A DNA stretch of 64,000 nucleotides from Rhinopomastus cyanomelas (Eukaryota; Chordata; Aves; Bucerotiformes; Rhinopomastidae): NCBI GenBank assembly GCA_013400115.1, contig VXBP01002360.1, forward strand, positions 559,583 through 623,582, written 5' to 3'. Within the stretch, counting starts at the first letter, position 1; every line of letters starts with the position of its first letter. Below the pieces are notes generated by a model that was not told the DNA's origin, did not search any database, and worked only from the letters and a program-made list of their open reading frames with translations. Both the position numbers and the translations under genes were made by a program. Positions 1 through 10,827 of this stretch are shown here, in pieces.

Positions 1-220
1 GGGGTGTTAGGTTGGGTGTTAGGAAGCTCTTCCTCAGGGAAAGGGGGATCAGAGCCTGGACTGGACTGCTCAGGGCAGTGGTGGAGTCCCCATCCCTGGA
101 GGTGTGGAAGGACAGCCTGGCTGTGGCCCTGAGAGCCCTGGTCTGGCCAATGTGGTGATTTTAGATCATGGGCTGGGCTGGATGATCTTAGAGGTCTTTC
201 CAGCCTCAATAATTCTGTGA
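1..220 (+). mobile_element. CR1 family B 3' end, cut by the window edge
   Basis: It reads from GTTAGGAAG through the GGAGTCCCCATCCCTGGAGG box to the tail CCTCAATAATTCTGTGA at 220. The 5' side lies outside the window. Confidence 0.9.
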
Positions 221-262
221 AGAACCAGCAGTGTCTGAAGTGATTTTCCTCACCAGATCATA

Positions 263-446
263 GTCACAGACCATCAGGGATTGGAAGGCACCTTGAAAGA
301 TCATCCAGTCCAGTCCCCCTGCCACAGCAGGATCCCCTAGATCCAGTTGCACAGGAACATGGCCAGGTGGGTTTAAAACATCTCCAGAGAAGGAGGCTCT
401 ACAACCTCCCTGATCTGCCTGTCCTGGGGCTGTGCTGCACATGCTG
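263..446 (-). mobile_element. CR1 family A 3' end
   Basis: Complementary tail (CAGACCATCAGGGATTGG) at 263, then the CCCCTGCCACAGCAGGATCC and CATCTCCAGAGAAGGAGGCT boxes. Similarity fades after GTCCTGGGGCTGTG. Confidence 0.88.
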
Positions 447-1093
447 GTGTAGGGATGCAACAGGAATGTGCTTATTGCAATGCAAATCAGTTATGGCTGG
501 ATGGTTACAAGGAAACTTTAGTGCAAGATTGATTGAGATCATAAAAGCAGAGCCATCATGTCAAGGGTGAGAATCACTCCTGCTATTCTCTTCTCCCTCA
601 GTCACAGCTGATGCCAGAGCTGCCTTTTCATTTGAGCACTGCTCAAACCTGACAGTTGTGCTTTGGGAAAGATGTTTCTAGTCATGCATCAGCTTTATAG
701 TCTGTGCTGATTCGTTCTGACCATGTTTATTTGTCAGGGTGGGTTTACTCTGGGGTAGACTGTGATTTATGGTTCTTTAATGCGTCGTTATCCAACGCTA
801 GGAGTCAGATCAGGGTTTTTCCTGCATTGATTTTCTGAGGTTTATGAAGCCAGATGTCTCAAGGTCGAGTTTTGTACTTAATTACAGGTTTTCAGAGGTA
901 AATGCAATGATGGCAAAGTCCCAAAGTTCAGGCCTACGCTCTCCTTTGCCCAAACCCATCAGCTGGTGCAAGATGAACAAGTTTTTTCAGCTCTCTGTGG
1001 ATGCCTCTGCCTTGAAGTTAACCACTGGAACCCTACAGCCTCTTCAGGTGCTTCCCTATCTGGTTGATCACTCCAGTCTCTGGCTACAGATTT
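447..1093. other. Unique sequence, no gene seen
   Basis: AT-leaning sequence between two minus-strand CR1 copies. I see no splice-bounded exon and no repeat. Confidence 0.5.
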
Positions 1094-1283
1094 ATCATAG
1101 AATCATTAGGGGTTGGAAGGGACCTCGAAAGATCCAGTCCAATCCCCCCGCCACAGCAGGATCCCCTAGATCAAGTCACACAGGAACATGTCCAGGTGGG
1201 TTTTAAATGTCTCAAGAGAAGGAGGCTCCACAACCCCCCGGGGCAGCCCCTTCCAGTGCTGTGTCACCACCTCTGTGAAGAAC
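1094..1283 (-). mobile_element. CR1 family A 3' end
   Basis: Tail TCATAGAATCATTAGGGGTTG, then CCTAGATCAAGTCACACAGG and the CCAGTGCTGTGTCACC box. It is 5'-truncated at about 190 bp. Confidence 0.9.
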
Positions 1284-1533
1284 TAGTCTGTGACTCTAAT
1301 TTAACTTGGGAGGTTCCCATTCATCTCTGCATCCTGTCTTTTAGTCCCAATGTGTGATAGGCGAGCTAAATTAAAAGAGGAGTCAGACACAAGAGGAATC
1401 TATTCAGTTACACACAGAGGTGGAGAGGGGGTGGGAATTTTCCAGTGAGTACACCCTGGCCCATGAGACTTAATTATCCACCACAGCCTGATAATTAATG
1501 ACATTTGTTTGCTTAGTGAATTCTCCTGCACAC

Positions 1534-1545
1534 NNNNNNNNNNNN
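1534..1545. other. Assembly gap of 12 N
   Basis: Twelve unknown bases lie 20 bases before a 20-base G run. Short gaps beside such runs usually mark sequencing or assembly failure, so local length is unreliable. Confidence 0.95.
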
Positions 1546-1565
1546 TGGTTGGTGCTCCTCCCGGT

Positions 1566-1585
1566 GGGGGGGGGGGGGGGGGGGG
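1566..1585 (+). repeat. Poly-G run, 20 bases
   Basis: Uninterrupted G20, preceded by GGT and followed by TGTTG. It could form a G-quadruplex; true length is uncertain because of the adjacent gap. Confidence 0.9.
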
Positions 1586-1797
1586 TGTTGCATTCTTTCC
1601 ACTTCAGGGACTTTCTTGTATGATTTTCTTGCAAAGGTGAATAACGTCATGTTTCCCTAGTCACAGCTGGCTCTGAAAATCAAGCTCTGTGCTCAGCAGT
1701 GGAATTTTCAGTCTCAAGTGATCCGATGGTTGCATCTGCCACAGTGTCTTTCTCCTTTTCAATACAGATTACTGGTTCATAGTCCAGCCTGTGCTCT
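1586..1797. other. Unique sequence after the poly-G run
   Basis: No exon or repeat is recognised between the G run and the next CR1. With 1284-1533 it forms about 0.5 kb of non-CR1 DNA. Confidence 0.4.
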
Positions 1798-2398
1798 TGT
1801 ATCACAGAACATTGGGGACTGGAAGGTACTTTGAAAGATCATCCAGTCCAATCACTCTGCTACAGCAGGATCACCTAGATCCAGTCACACAGGAACATGT
1901 CCAGGTGGGTTTTAAAGGTGTCCAGAGAAGGAAACTCTACAACCCACCCTGGGGCAGCCCCTTCCAGTGGTCTGTCATCCTCACTGTGAGAAGTTCTTCT
2001 CATACTAATGTGGAACCTTCCCTGGCTCCATCCACCTGACACCTACCCTTTCTGTATTTATCAACATTAATAGGGTCACCCCTCAGTCTCCTTTTTTCTA
2101 AGCTCAAGAGCCTCAGCTCCCTCAGCCGAGCCTCAGCTCCCTCAGCCTTTCCTCAGCAGGGAGATGCTCCACTCCCTCCATCATCTCTGTGTCTCTGCAC
2201 TGGGCTCTCTCAAGCAGCTCCGTGTCCTTCTGGAACTGAAGGGCCCAGAACTGGACGCACTATTCCAGATGGAGTCTCCCCAGGGCAGAGTAGAGGGGGA
2301 TGAGAACCTCTCTTGATCTCCTAACTGCCCCACTTCTGATCCACCCCTGGATGCCCTCGGCCTTCTTGGCCACAAGGGCAAGAAAGCTTTACAGCTGA
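1798..2398 (-). mobile_element. CR1 family A 3' end, about 600 bp
   Basis: It runs from the tail (ATCACAGAACATTGGGG) through the CTGACACC box, the CTCCCTCAGCCTTTCCTCAG box and GGCCTTCTTGGCCACAAGGG. It carries an internal 20-bp exact tandem duplication (GAGCCTCAGCTCCCTCAGCC) at 2108-2127 and 2128-2147. Confidence 0.93.
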
Positions 2399-2644
2399 TC
2401 TTTTTCAGGATAAACCCATTTGGATGTGACACCTCGTTCTCTAGTTTCTGTATGTAAATCCAGTGTGAAGAAAAGGTAGAATGAGGACAAAGACTCATTT
2501 AAATAGTGAAAATTCTTTTAAGCACTGGTGTGGTTTATGTTCAGAGATTCATTAGATTGTCAGTTATGTTTCTTAATTGGTTTTTAATTGTCCAGCACAC
2601 TTGTGGCACTAGAGAACATGGTCTGTGTGGTGGTGTTGGCCATC

Positions 2645-3156
2645 TGTACTGGGCGCTGGGGAGGCCTCCCCTCCAGTACTGGGGGCAGTGCTGGGACCCT
2701 CAGATCAAGAAAGAGGTTGAGGGGCTGGAGTGGATCCAGAGGAGCAGGGAAGGCTGGGGAAGGGACTGGAGGGCAAGGCTGATGAGGAGAGGCTGAGGGA
2801 GCTGGGGGTGTTTAGCCTGGAGGAGACTCAGCAGGGACCTTCTCCCTCTCTCCAGCTCCCTGCAGGGAGGTTGTAGTCAGGTGGCAGTCAGGCTCCTCTC
2901 CCAGGCAACTAGCATCAAGGCCTGAGGCTGTCAGAGGAGGGTTAGGTTGGATGTTAGGAAGCCCTTCCTCACAGAAAGAGTGATCAGAGCCTGGAATGGG
3001 CTGCCCAGTGCAGTGGGGGAGTCCCCATCGCTGGAGGTGTTGAAGGCCAGCCTGGCTGTGGCCCTTGGTGCCCTGGGCTGGCTGATTGTGGTGATGTCAG
3101 GCCCTGGGCTGGGCTGGGTGAGCTCAGAGGGCTTTTCCCGCCTCAATAATTCTGTG
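2645..3156 (+). mobile_element. CR1 family B 3' end, about 510 bp
   Basis: It starts near CTGGGCGCTGGGGAGGCC, passes GATGAGGAGAGGCTGAGGGA and GGTTGGATGTTAGGAAGCCC, and ends in the canonical CCTCAATAATTCTGTG. One of the more complete family B copies here. Confidence 0.92.
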
Positions 3157-3159
3157 GGT

Positions 3160-3240
3160 CTGTAATGGTTGGACTTGCTGATCTTGGAGGTCTCTTTCAG
3201 CAGACCTTCCTTTCTCATTCCTGAATGATTCTGTGATTTC
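3160..3240 (+). mobile_element. CR1 tail fragment abutting the family B copy
   Basis: GGTTGGACTTGCTGATCTTG to GATTCTGTGATTTC follows the previous tail within a few bases, giving two same-strand CR1 tails in tandem. Confidence 0.7.
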
Positions 3241-3480
3241 CATGGCAGCGTCTGTTCCCTGGGGATCTCTCCTGTGTGACGCCCTGTGCACGGAGCAGCT
3301 CCCCAGTGGGCGACACCACAGCAGACACCACCAGACTCTACAGGTACTACAGGGGATGTCTTCAATAACATTCACAACCTTTGCTTTTTGGGGTTTGTTT
3401 TGCAGATTTGCAGACACTTTGAACAATCCCTAACGGAGTAAGTTTTGATTTAATCTTTTATTTTGAAAGCGGAGGCGCCT
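3241..3480. other. Unique sequence
   Basis: Mixed-composition DNA between a CR1 tail and a GC-rich minisatellite. A frame is open at 3233-3433 but has no start or splice context I trust. Confidence 0.4.
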
Positions 3481-3560
3481 GGCTTCGGCCTGGCCTGGCT
3501 TCGGCCTGGCCTGGCTTCGGCCTGGCCTGGCTTCGGCCTGGCCTGGCTTCGGCCTGGCCT
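3481..3560 (+). repeat. GC-rich 16-bp minisatellite, 5 exact copies
   Basis: The unit GGCTTCGGCCTGGCCT repeats five times without a mismatch (3481, 3497, 3513, 3529, 3545). It contains CG and GGCC sites. Perfect copies suggest recent or homogenised expansion. Confidence 0.95.
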
Positions 3561-3831
3561 GTGAGTGAGGTGGGAAGGGAGGCCGAGTGAAACCAGTGAG
3601 TTCTGCTCTGAGCAAAGAAAGTAGAACATTAATAGTTCCTCTTTATACGTGTCACGTCTCCTTTGGAATGAACTGCTTGAGATGCTGGCTGTAGCTCAAA
3701 ATTATTGTGGGCCAGAAAGAGGGATGAGTTGATGAGTTTAATTCTTCCCCAGGCTTCGTGTCATGCTGGACTGGCTGCACTTAAACAAACGGAGCTCTTG
3801 CTCTCCCAGGGTGAGGTTTGCAGCCTCAGTT

Positions 3832-3976
3832 ACAGAATCACAGAACATTAGGGATTAGAAGGGGCCTCCAAAGATCATCCAGTCCAATTCCCCTGCCACA
3901 GCAGGATCACCTAGATCAAGTCACACAGGAACATGCCCAGGTGGCTTTTAAATGCCTCCAGAGAAGGCAGCTCACA
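3832..3976 (-). mobile_element. CR1 family A 3' end
   Basis: Tail ACAGAATCACAGAACATTAG, then CCAATTCCCCTGCCACAGC and GCCTCCAGAGAAGGCAGCTC, where it is truncated. Confidence 0.9.
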
Positions 3977-4161
3977 GAACTGCACTTGAATCAAGGTGTT
4001 CTACTTGCTGAGGGAAGCAACATGGTGTCTTCTAAAACATTGGGGAAGAGGTTCTTCATAACCACTTGGCTTGATGACTCAGTGGCAGCTGCCATGAGAA
4101 GTTCTGGGTTTCCCCAGGCTGGATGTTCCTTTCTTGGACTCTTCCGTGCTCTTTGAAAGCC

Positions 4162-4299
4162 TGTGACAGGATGAGAGGGCAGGGCCTGAGGCTGTCAGGG
4201 GGGTGTTAGATTGGATGTTAGGAAGCCCTTCCTCAGGGAAAGGGTTATCAGAATCTGGACTGGACTGCCCAGGGCACTGGTGGAATCCCCATCCCTCAG
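4162..4299 (+). mobile_element. CR1 family B internal fragment lacking its 3' end
   Basis: GACAGGATGAGAGG to GGAATCCCCATCCCTCAG matches the middle of the 2645-3156 copy, but the last 150 or so bases including the tail are absent. 3' loss is atypical for a LINE and implies a later deletion. Confidence 0.85.
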
Positions 4300-4425
4300 T
4301 TCACCAGCTGCTTAGCCATGGTCAGTAGTGCAGTGTGTCCTGATGTCCTTCTGCAGGTACCTTTGTGCTTTCTCCTGCCGTAATAGATCTGTCAAATCAT
4401 AATCAGGTCATGCTCTGGTGATCAT

Positions 4426-4660
4426 ATAGAATCATAGAATGGTCTAGGCTGGAAGTGATCTAGTTCCAACCCCCTGCCCTGGGCAGCGACACCTCTCACC
4501 AGACCAGGTTGCCCAGAGCCCCATCCAACCTGGCCTTGGACACTTCCAGGGATGTAGCGGCCACAACATCCCTGGACAACCTGTGCCAGGCCCTCTGCAC
4601 CCTCACAGGGAGAAATTTCATCCCAAGATCCAATTTAGATCTACCCTCTTTCAGTTATCT
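4426..4660 (-). mobile_element. CR1 family F 3' end
   Basis: ATAGAATCATAGAATGG tail, then TTCCAACCCCCTGCCCTGGG, CACCAGACCAGGTTGCCC, CTGGACAACCTGTGCCAGG and the AGATCTACCCTCTTTCAGTT box. Confidence 0.88.
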
Positions 4661-5061
4661 CATTTCACACCTGAGAGGGAGAGTATTGCACAGAGGCTGA
4701 TGAAGTTCAGGAACTCTGTTTCTCCCCTCAAAAATATAAAGAGGAAGCACCCAGTTGTCCTGAGGAGAGCAGGTCATGAGGCTTTTCTGACTCTGTAATC
4801 AGGAGTATGTGAAAGGAGGTTTCTCATTCCTTTGAAATCTTGTGGAGTAAGCGTTAGCTGCACGCGATGGAAGAGTACAGCCTTTCATCAGCTGCTTGTT
4901 ATGGCTGAGATGGTCCTGCCTGGTGAACTTTGAAACCAGAAGGAATTTCCCCTTTGGCAGCCAGCATCTGATGAGGTATCATCTGAAGAGAGAGATCTCA
5001 ACGGTGTTGGGGTTTCTAGCAGGCACTCAGCAAGGAGAACACCTTCAATCAAGTGCCTTTC
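4661..5061. other. Unique or decayed sequence
   Basis: No recognisable feature. It separates a minus family F copy from a plus CR1 cluster. Confidence 0.4.
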
Positions 5062-5148
5062 TCTGAATCTCCTTCTCTGGAGACGTTTAAAACCTGCCTG
5101 GATATGTTCCTGTGCAGCTTGATCCAGATGATCCTGCTGTGTTGTGGG
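5062..5148 (+). mobile_element. CR1 family A fragment
   Basis: Box CTTCTCTGGAGACGTTTAAA to GATCCAGATGATCCTGCTG, then it breaks off before the tail and the next fragment restarts upstream in the element. Confidence 0.85.
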
Positions 5149-5317
5149 TATTGAATGGGTGTCAGCTGGAACATAGATAGGTTCCATATAAATATCAGAA
5201 GAAACTTCTTCACAGTGAGGGTGACAGAGCCCTAGAACAGGCTGCCCAGGGGCATTGTGGAGTCTCCTCCTCTGGAGATGTTTAAAACCCACCTGGACGT
5301 GTTCCTGTGCGACTTGG
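5149..5317 (+). mobile_element. CR1 family A fragment lacking its tail
   Basis: From AATGGGTGTCAGCTGGAACA through GGTGACAGAGCCCTAGAACA to GTTCCTGTGCGACTTGG. The last 90 or so bases of the element are replaced by a family C copy. Confidence 0.88.
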
Positions 5318-5697
5318 ATGAGCGAGTTTGGGTTGCTCAGCCTGAAGAGAGAAGAGGGATCTGTGAGGGACCTTAGAGCAACCTTCCAGTCCCTGAAAGG
5401 GGCTATCAGAAGGCTGGGGAAGACTGTTTACAAGGACAGGGAATGATGGGATGAGGGATCATGGTTTGAAGCTGAAAAAGGGCAGATTTAGGTCAGACAT
5501 CAGGAAAGAGGGTGGAGGATCCCTGGAACAGGCTGCCCAGAGAGGAGGTGGAGGCCCCATCCCTGGAACCGTTCAAGGTCAGACTGGGTGGGGCTCTGGG
5601 CAATCTGGTCTGGTGAGTGATGGCCCTGCTTGTTATAGGGAGGTTGACCTAGATGGTCATTGGAGGTCCCTTCCAACCCAACACATTCTGGGTTCTG
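5318..5697 (+). mobile_element. CR1 family C 3' end, about 380 bp
   Basis: Starts near TTGCTCAGCCTGAAGAGAG, then CCTGAAAGGGGCTATCAGAA, GGCTGCCCAGAGAGGAGG, GGTGAGTGATGGCCCTGC and CCCTTCCAACCCAACACATT. It is fused directly to the tail-less family A piece. Confidence 0.9.
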
Positions 5698-8612
5698 CTA
5701 GTGAACATAGCCAGAAGACCTGCATCGCATCCTGGCCTTGTTGGAATGACTATGGCCTGAGATGCACTATGTGCCAGGGATGTTTGTCGTAGCCTATGAA
5801 ACTAAGGGAAGCCTGGAATTGTGTCGAGTACAGTTACAGGGGGATGATGATCCTCTTGTCCCTGATGTCCTGTGGTGCTGCCACACAGCCCTGGTGCTTG
5901 CACGCGCTGTCCTGCTGTAGCAACGTGACTCATTTGTTCTCCTCAAGACATTTCTGTTACATCACAGGGATCATTTTTGGAAACCTCATCATCTTCCCTG
6001 AGTCAGTTAACGGCCTCTTTGTTTTTTTTCCAAAAGCTCCTGGCTGTCTTCTGAGTGAGCTGGGGAATGCGGGGCCGGAGGACCGTTGGTGGGGTCCGTC
6101 TGTCTGCATCTCCTGAACAAATGCAGGGCTCCGGGACCGTGCCAGCATTATTCATGCACATACTATCCAAGAAAGAGAATATTTAGCACACCAGTAAATA
6201 TTTGTTCTGTTAGCAACATCAAGAATGTACGTTAAGCAAAACTCAGAGGAATTCCCTGGTGGTTTGGGCTTGCAAAAATAGTTCTTAAATTAGTCCAGAA
6301 CAACTCCGCAAGCAGCCCAGACTTGAAGTTGTGTGGTGCAAACGACACCTGATAAATAACCAACTTGATATCACAAGTAACAAATGATAAATAACAAGAT
6401 TTTAGAGGATTTGGATGATGATTTAAAAGAAAAGGTGCTGCATGTTATGTTGTCTACTTTAAAGTCATTTTTGTGTGGTTCCTCAATCCTGTTCTCCTTT
6501 CACTGAATTTCCTTTCTTTCTCCTTTCACTGAATTTCCTTCTTCCTATGTCCTTTCACTGAATTTCTGGAAACTTCTGAACTAGAGATTTTTATCTCAAA
6601 TGGTCAGAAGAGATCAGGGTTATATTTAATTCTATTTACATGGATTTTTGTTGGAAAGGTTTGTGATGACGAGGTGTGTCTACACGAGGGAGCGCAGCGC
6701 TGCGTGTGCTCCTTAATAGAAGAAGCAGAATTTCTTGTTTGGGAGCCATTAAGTCTCCAGTGCCATCTGAGAGAAACCAGAAGGGGAAAAAACCAGCCCC
6801 ACTGGGTAAGTTGTAAAAACATAACTCTGCCTGCATACTGCCTAGATGGTTTGTGTGTCGAGGAGTAACGATGTACCCTTGTCTCTTGAAAATATGAAAA
6901 GTAGAGTGAGGCAGAGGAGATTTACACAGTATTAGAAGGTTTATTAAAATGGCTGTGAGGAGAACGTGGAGATTAATCTTTAAGTAGTGTCATGGCTTTG
7001 TTGTCTCACTGACATAACTCATCTGCCCCCAAAATTGAATCCATCTGCTTTTAGCAATGGTTCGAGAGGAATTCAGCCAGCGCCTGTTCTGGCTCTCACT
7101 GTCAGTGAAGTCTCAGCCTAGCTACTTGTGAAATGGCTCTTGACCGTCTTAAAGCTGGTGAGACTTTCTGGGTGGAATCAAATAGCAGAGCTTGGTGCTT
7201 GCTAATTCAGAAACAGCAAAGTCCTTCATTTAAGTGGCTTAATCTCCCCTGTCCCTGGAAAATGGACGTTGGTGGCTCGCTCCACTGCTGGCTGCTCCTG
7301 CCAGTCCTACCAGCATCCCTGTGAGAGGAGCAGGAGGAGCTCCGCATCAGGAGGCAGCTGAATTCATGACTTCTCAGTTATTAATTTGACTCTTACGGGA
7401 TCGCCGTAACCAGCTCACAAAACCCAGCGTGCCCAGGCTTGCTGGGTTGCCTTCCCTTTCACTTCTCGTGCTTGCGAAGGGCGGCTCGTGCTGCTGCCGA
7501 AGGGCAACGTTCAGGCCTTTGGATTAATCATAAAGTGCTCATAAGTTTTGGAATGAAATGATTCAGGAGGCACCCATGGTCTTTAAAGCTCTCGCTCTCT
7601 TCCTGGGCACTTCCATGTGTTTTATTAACTCCATTCTGTTTGCTTTTCAGCAGAATGAGATGAACCAAACACCTGGGCTAACCAGACCAGAAGTTGCAGC
7701 AGCACAAGGCTACGTGATGTGTAGTCCCAGCACCGTGCAGGTATGTCAGGATCAAAAGCACCAACAAAGAGGTCCTAATTACTGTGTTCACGCTGGGTTT
7801 GGCAACCAGTAGCTTTCTGAAAGATGAATTCCCTGCTTCAGACTCTCTCGAGTCTTATCTCCTCCAGCTGTATGTGGAAGTCACATCTGCAATCTGTGCT
7901 CTGCACTTATTCACATGCAGAAAGCCTCTCCTCTCCAGGGAGGTGTGCATGCAGATCATCATCTGAGATTCTATTTTCCTAGGCGCTGATTGATTGCTTT
8001 TGGCTCGAGTTTGGACACACAGCAGAGCAGGAGTTACCTCACCCTGGGTTCTGTTGCGAGGAGGGTAGCACATGCTTTAATCCTGCTGATGTCAGCCAGA
8101 AAATGATGCACGAGCCTGCGAGAGCCTGAAAACAAATAAAATCCTCGAAGGGACTGCAGGTACCACAGCGTCTGCTCGTGCTTTTGGGGTTGGTTTTGTA
8201 TTTCTGCAAGGCAAGGTTTGCACTTTGGAGTATTTTAAAATGAAAAGATCCCTTAGAATCTTCAGCACTTGGGGAAATAGCCACTTGTTTCCTACATACT
8301 TTCACTTTTTGCATCTTAAACTTGTTTTGGAGAAATGATATATTTTTTTAATCTGGAAAATGATTACGGGACCAGGCAGGAGCAAGCAGTAATTAGAGCA
8401 ATGCATTACAAAACAAGATGCTGTTGGAAACCAGAAGGGCAGCAAAGAACCAGCCTGTGGCTGATTTCCTGGGTGAGAGAAGGCGCTCAGGGTGTGCCTG
8501 GGAAGGGGGAGGTTGATGCTGTGGAAATGTAGTAAAGCCCACTCATGAATTAGAAACTGTTAACTAATGGACAGTGAGGCTTAGGGGTGCAGATAACTAA
8601 TAAGGAATCAAT
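5698..8612. other. 2.9 kb CR1-free unique DNA
   Basis: One of the longest stretches without CR1. It contains a three-copy TCCTTTCACTGAATTT repeat (6495-6565) and an exon-like segment (7651-7740) treated as a finding. I recognise no coding exon. Confidence 0.5.
6495..6565 (+). repeat. Short tandem array, three copies of TCCTTTCACTGAATTT
   Basis: The exact 16-mer occurs at 6495, 6521 and 6550, with T/C-rich spacers of 10 and 13 bases, so the period is 26 then 29. Confidence 0.85.
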
Positions 8613-8910
8613 TTTCAGAGTTATTGAGGCTGGAGAAGACCTCTCAGATCATCCAGCACAGCCCAGGACCTAACATCACCACATTGGTCAGATCAGGGCT
8701 CTCAGGGCCACAGCCAGGCTGTCCTTCTACACCTCCAGGGATGGGGACTCACATCACTGCCCTGGGCAGTGGATTCCAGGCTCTGATCACACTTTCTATG
8801 AGGAAGGGCTTCCTAACATCCAACCTAACCCTCTCCTGGCAGCTTCAGGCCCTGCCTTCTCATCCTGTTGCTAGTTGCCTGGGAAAAGAGCCTTACCTCA
8901 ACCTGATTAC
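8613..8910 (-). mobile_element. CR1 family B 3' end
   Basis: CAGAGTTATTGAGGCTGG is the complement of the family B tail. It continues through CCAGGGATGGGGACTC, GGAAGGGCTTCCTAACATCC and TCTCATCCTGTTGCTAGTTG. Confidence 0.9.
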
Positions 8911-8921
8911 AGCTTCTTCCT

Positions 8922-9070
8922 GGAAAGGGGCACCAGGCCTTGGAACAGGGTGCCCACGGGAGTGGTAGAGTCACCATCTCTGGAGGTATTCAAGAAACAT
9001 GCAGACATGGCACCTCATGACACGGTTTAGCATGTGTGGTGGTGGTGGCTGATGATCTTAGAGTTCTTCT
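8922..9070 (+). mobile_element. Older CR1 (family G) 3' fragment
   Basis: GGAAAGGGGCACCAGGCC, TGGAACAGGGTGCCC, AGTCACCATCTCTGGAGGT and GGCTGATGATCTTAGAG. It is diverged and lacks a clean octamer tail. Confidence 0.7.
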
Positions 9071-9071
9071 C

Positions 9072-9185
9072 TAAACTTCCCCTGGTGTAACTTGAGTCCA
9101 GCTGTCTTATCTCTTGTCTTATCACTTACTGCTTGTGAGAAGAGACCAATCCCCACCTCTCTACAGCCTCCTTCAGATACTCACA
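9072..9185 (-). mobile_element. Older CR1 (family G) internal fragment
   Basis: AACTTCCCCTGGTGTAACTT, TCTTGTCTTATCACTTACTG and GAGACCAATCCCCACCTCT are the complement of the older CR1 box before the terminal region. It lies tail to tail with the preceding plus fragment. Confidence 0.7.
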
Positions 9186-9555
9186 GAGAAGTCCAAGTAA
9201 CATTCTTACTGCTACCAACAGTAATTATTTTCCTTCAGAGCTTTCCTGCCTTCTCAGAGTGTTTTGTAGTGTCTGAGCTGGATAACGTATTGTGAAGGTG
9301 ACAGACAGAGGGTTGTGAAATGGTGAAGGTGGTTTCTTGATGCATGAAACAGGACTGCATTGTGATCAGACTCTGATTGATGCTGATATTTCCTCATTGT
9401 GGAACCATAACTGCAAACAGCAACACAAAAAGGATGTGTTCTTGGTTTTCAAAAAGTGAAATGAGAAAAAAGCTGCCAGCAGTGTTGCCCTGGAGAAAAG
9501 AATGTTGGGCTGCTATCACTGCCTTTGCATCACTCGGCAGTGGTGATGCTGAAGA

Positions 9556-9995
9556 GATTCATCGGATACTGGGTTGGAAGGGATGTCAAGGATCATCTAG
9601 TCCAACCTGTCAGCTGAAGATACAGTTTAAATTAGATGTCCCAGCAGCCTGTCTGGCTGGGTCTTCAAACTGTCCAGTGCAGGGTGATCGATCCCTTCCC
9701 TTGGGATGTGATTCCAGTGGTTAATTGTTCTAAGGGGAAAGAATTTTATTCTGGAGTCCAATGAGAATCTCCCCAGGAGCAACTTGAGGCCATCACCCCC
9801 TGTCTTTTCCATAGGCTCCTTGTGAAAAGACAGTCTCCATCTTCTTGGCAGCCACCCTCTAATGTACTAGATCATGGGTCCCCCATGAGCTTTCTCCTCC
9901 CAAGGCTGAACATACCCAGCTTTCTCAACCTTTCTTTGTACGGCAGGGCTTCCACCCCTCTCATCATCCTCTGCAGCAGGCTGGTGCTTACAGCC
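9556..9995 (-). mobile_element. CR1 family E 3' end, about 440 bp
   Basis: ACTGGGTTGGAAGGGATGTC tail side, then CAGCAGCCTGTCTGGCTGG, AATCTCCCCAGGAGCAACTT, CTCCATCTTCTTGGCAGCC and CAGGGCTTCCACCCCTCTC. Two relatives lie at 37.8 and 63.0 kb. Confidence 0.88.
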
Positions 9996-10640
9996 AGACC
10001 AGAGCGAAAAATGAGGCAGTGAGGCACAGGGTGACCATATTTCTGGACATCCAGCAGGACAGTGCTTCTGGCAGGAGGAAGGGATGTGTCTTGAGAGAAG
10101 TGTGAGGGTGGGCACAGCTGCCGCTTCTCTATCTTGCGACACAGAGCTGAGCTTTTCTGTTGCCTCCGTTCGATGCTGCAATTTCCCCCTCGCTTTCTGT
10201 CCTGTTTCCTCGCTGGGTCAGCCCAGGTCGCCTTCTTTCCCTGCCAGGCCCTTCTCCTTACATGCAGGTCAACCCTTGTCCCCTCCTTGACTCCAACACT
10301 TTCCTTGTATCTGTGGGGTTTGTGTGGCTCCGTGGAATTTGGCAGTTTCAGGGTGGTTGTGCTCAGGCACGTCGTGTGGAGGTGCAGTGTTTGATCATCG
10401 CAGCTGCAGAGAACAACTGGGGCAACGGGAGATGCAGTTACCCCCAGCACTGCCACAGCCCTCGTGGGACTGGGATACAGCATGTTCCCAATGCAACACC
10501 ACTCCCATGTCAAGCTGGAAAGTATGTGGGTGTTTGAAGAATTGAAAGGAGTTGGCAAAAGCCTAGAGATTTGAGTAAAAATTACAAGTTTTTTTAATTT
10601 GATGTTTCTGGTTGATAGTTCTCAAAACCTAAATGTAATT
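9996..10640. other. Unique sequence, pyrimidine-rich in part
   Basis: The minus frame across 9872-10558 overlaps the family E copy and has no gene-like features. I see no exon here. Confidence 0.45.
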
Positions 10641-10827
10641 AAGTGTGGTCAGGCACTGGAACGGGTTTCCCAGGGAGGTGGTTGAGTGGCCATCCCTGGA
10701 TGTATTTCAAGATCATTTGGATGAGCTGTTGAGGGATGTGGTTTAGGGGTGAACTTGTAAGGTAGGACAGATGGGCAGACTCGATGATCCTGGGGCTCTT
10801 TTCCAACCAGAGTGATTCGGTGATTAT
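10641..10827 (+). mobile_element. CR1 family D 3' end
   Basis: GGCACTGGAACGGGTTTCCC, GGCCATCCCTGGATGTATTT, GTTTAGGGGTGAACTTGTAA and CCAACCAGAGTGATTCGGTG. Confidence 0.9.

Noticed and set aside
9872..10558. 228-codon minus-strand frame
   Set aside because: It overlaps a family E CR1 and unique DNA, has no recognisable family and no splice or promoter support.
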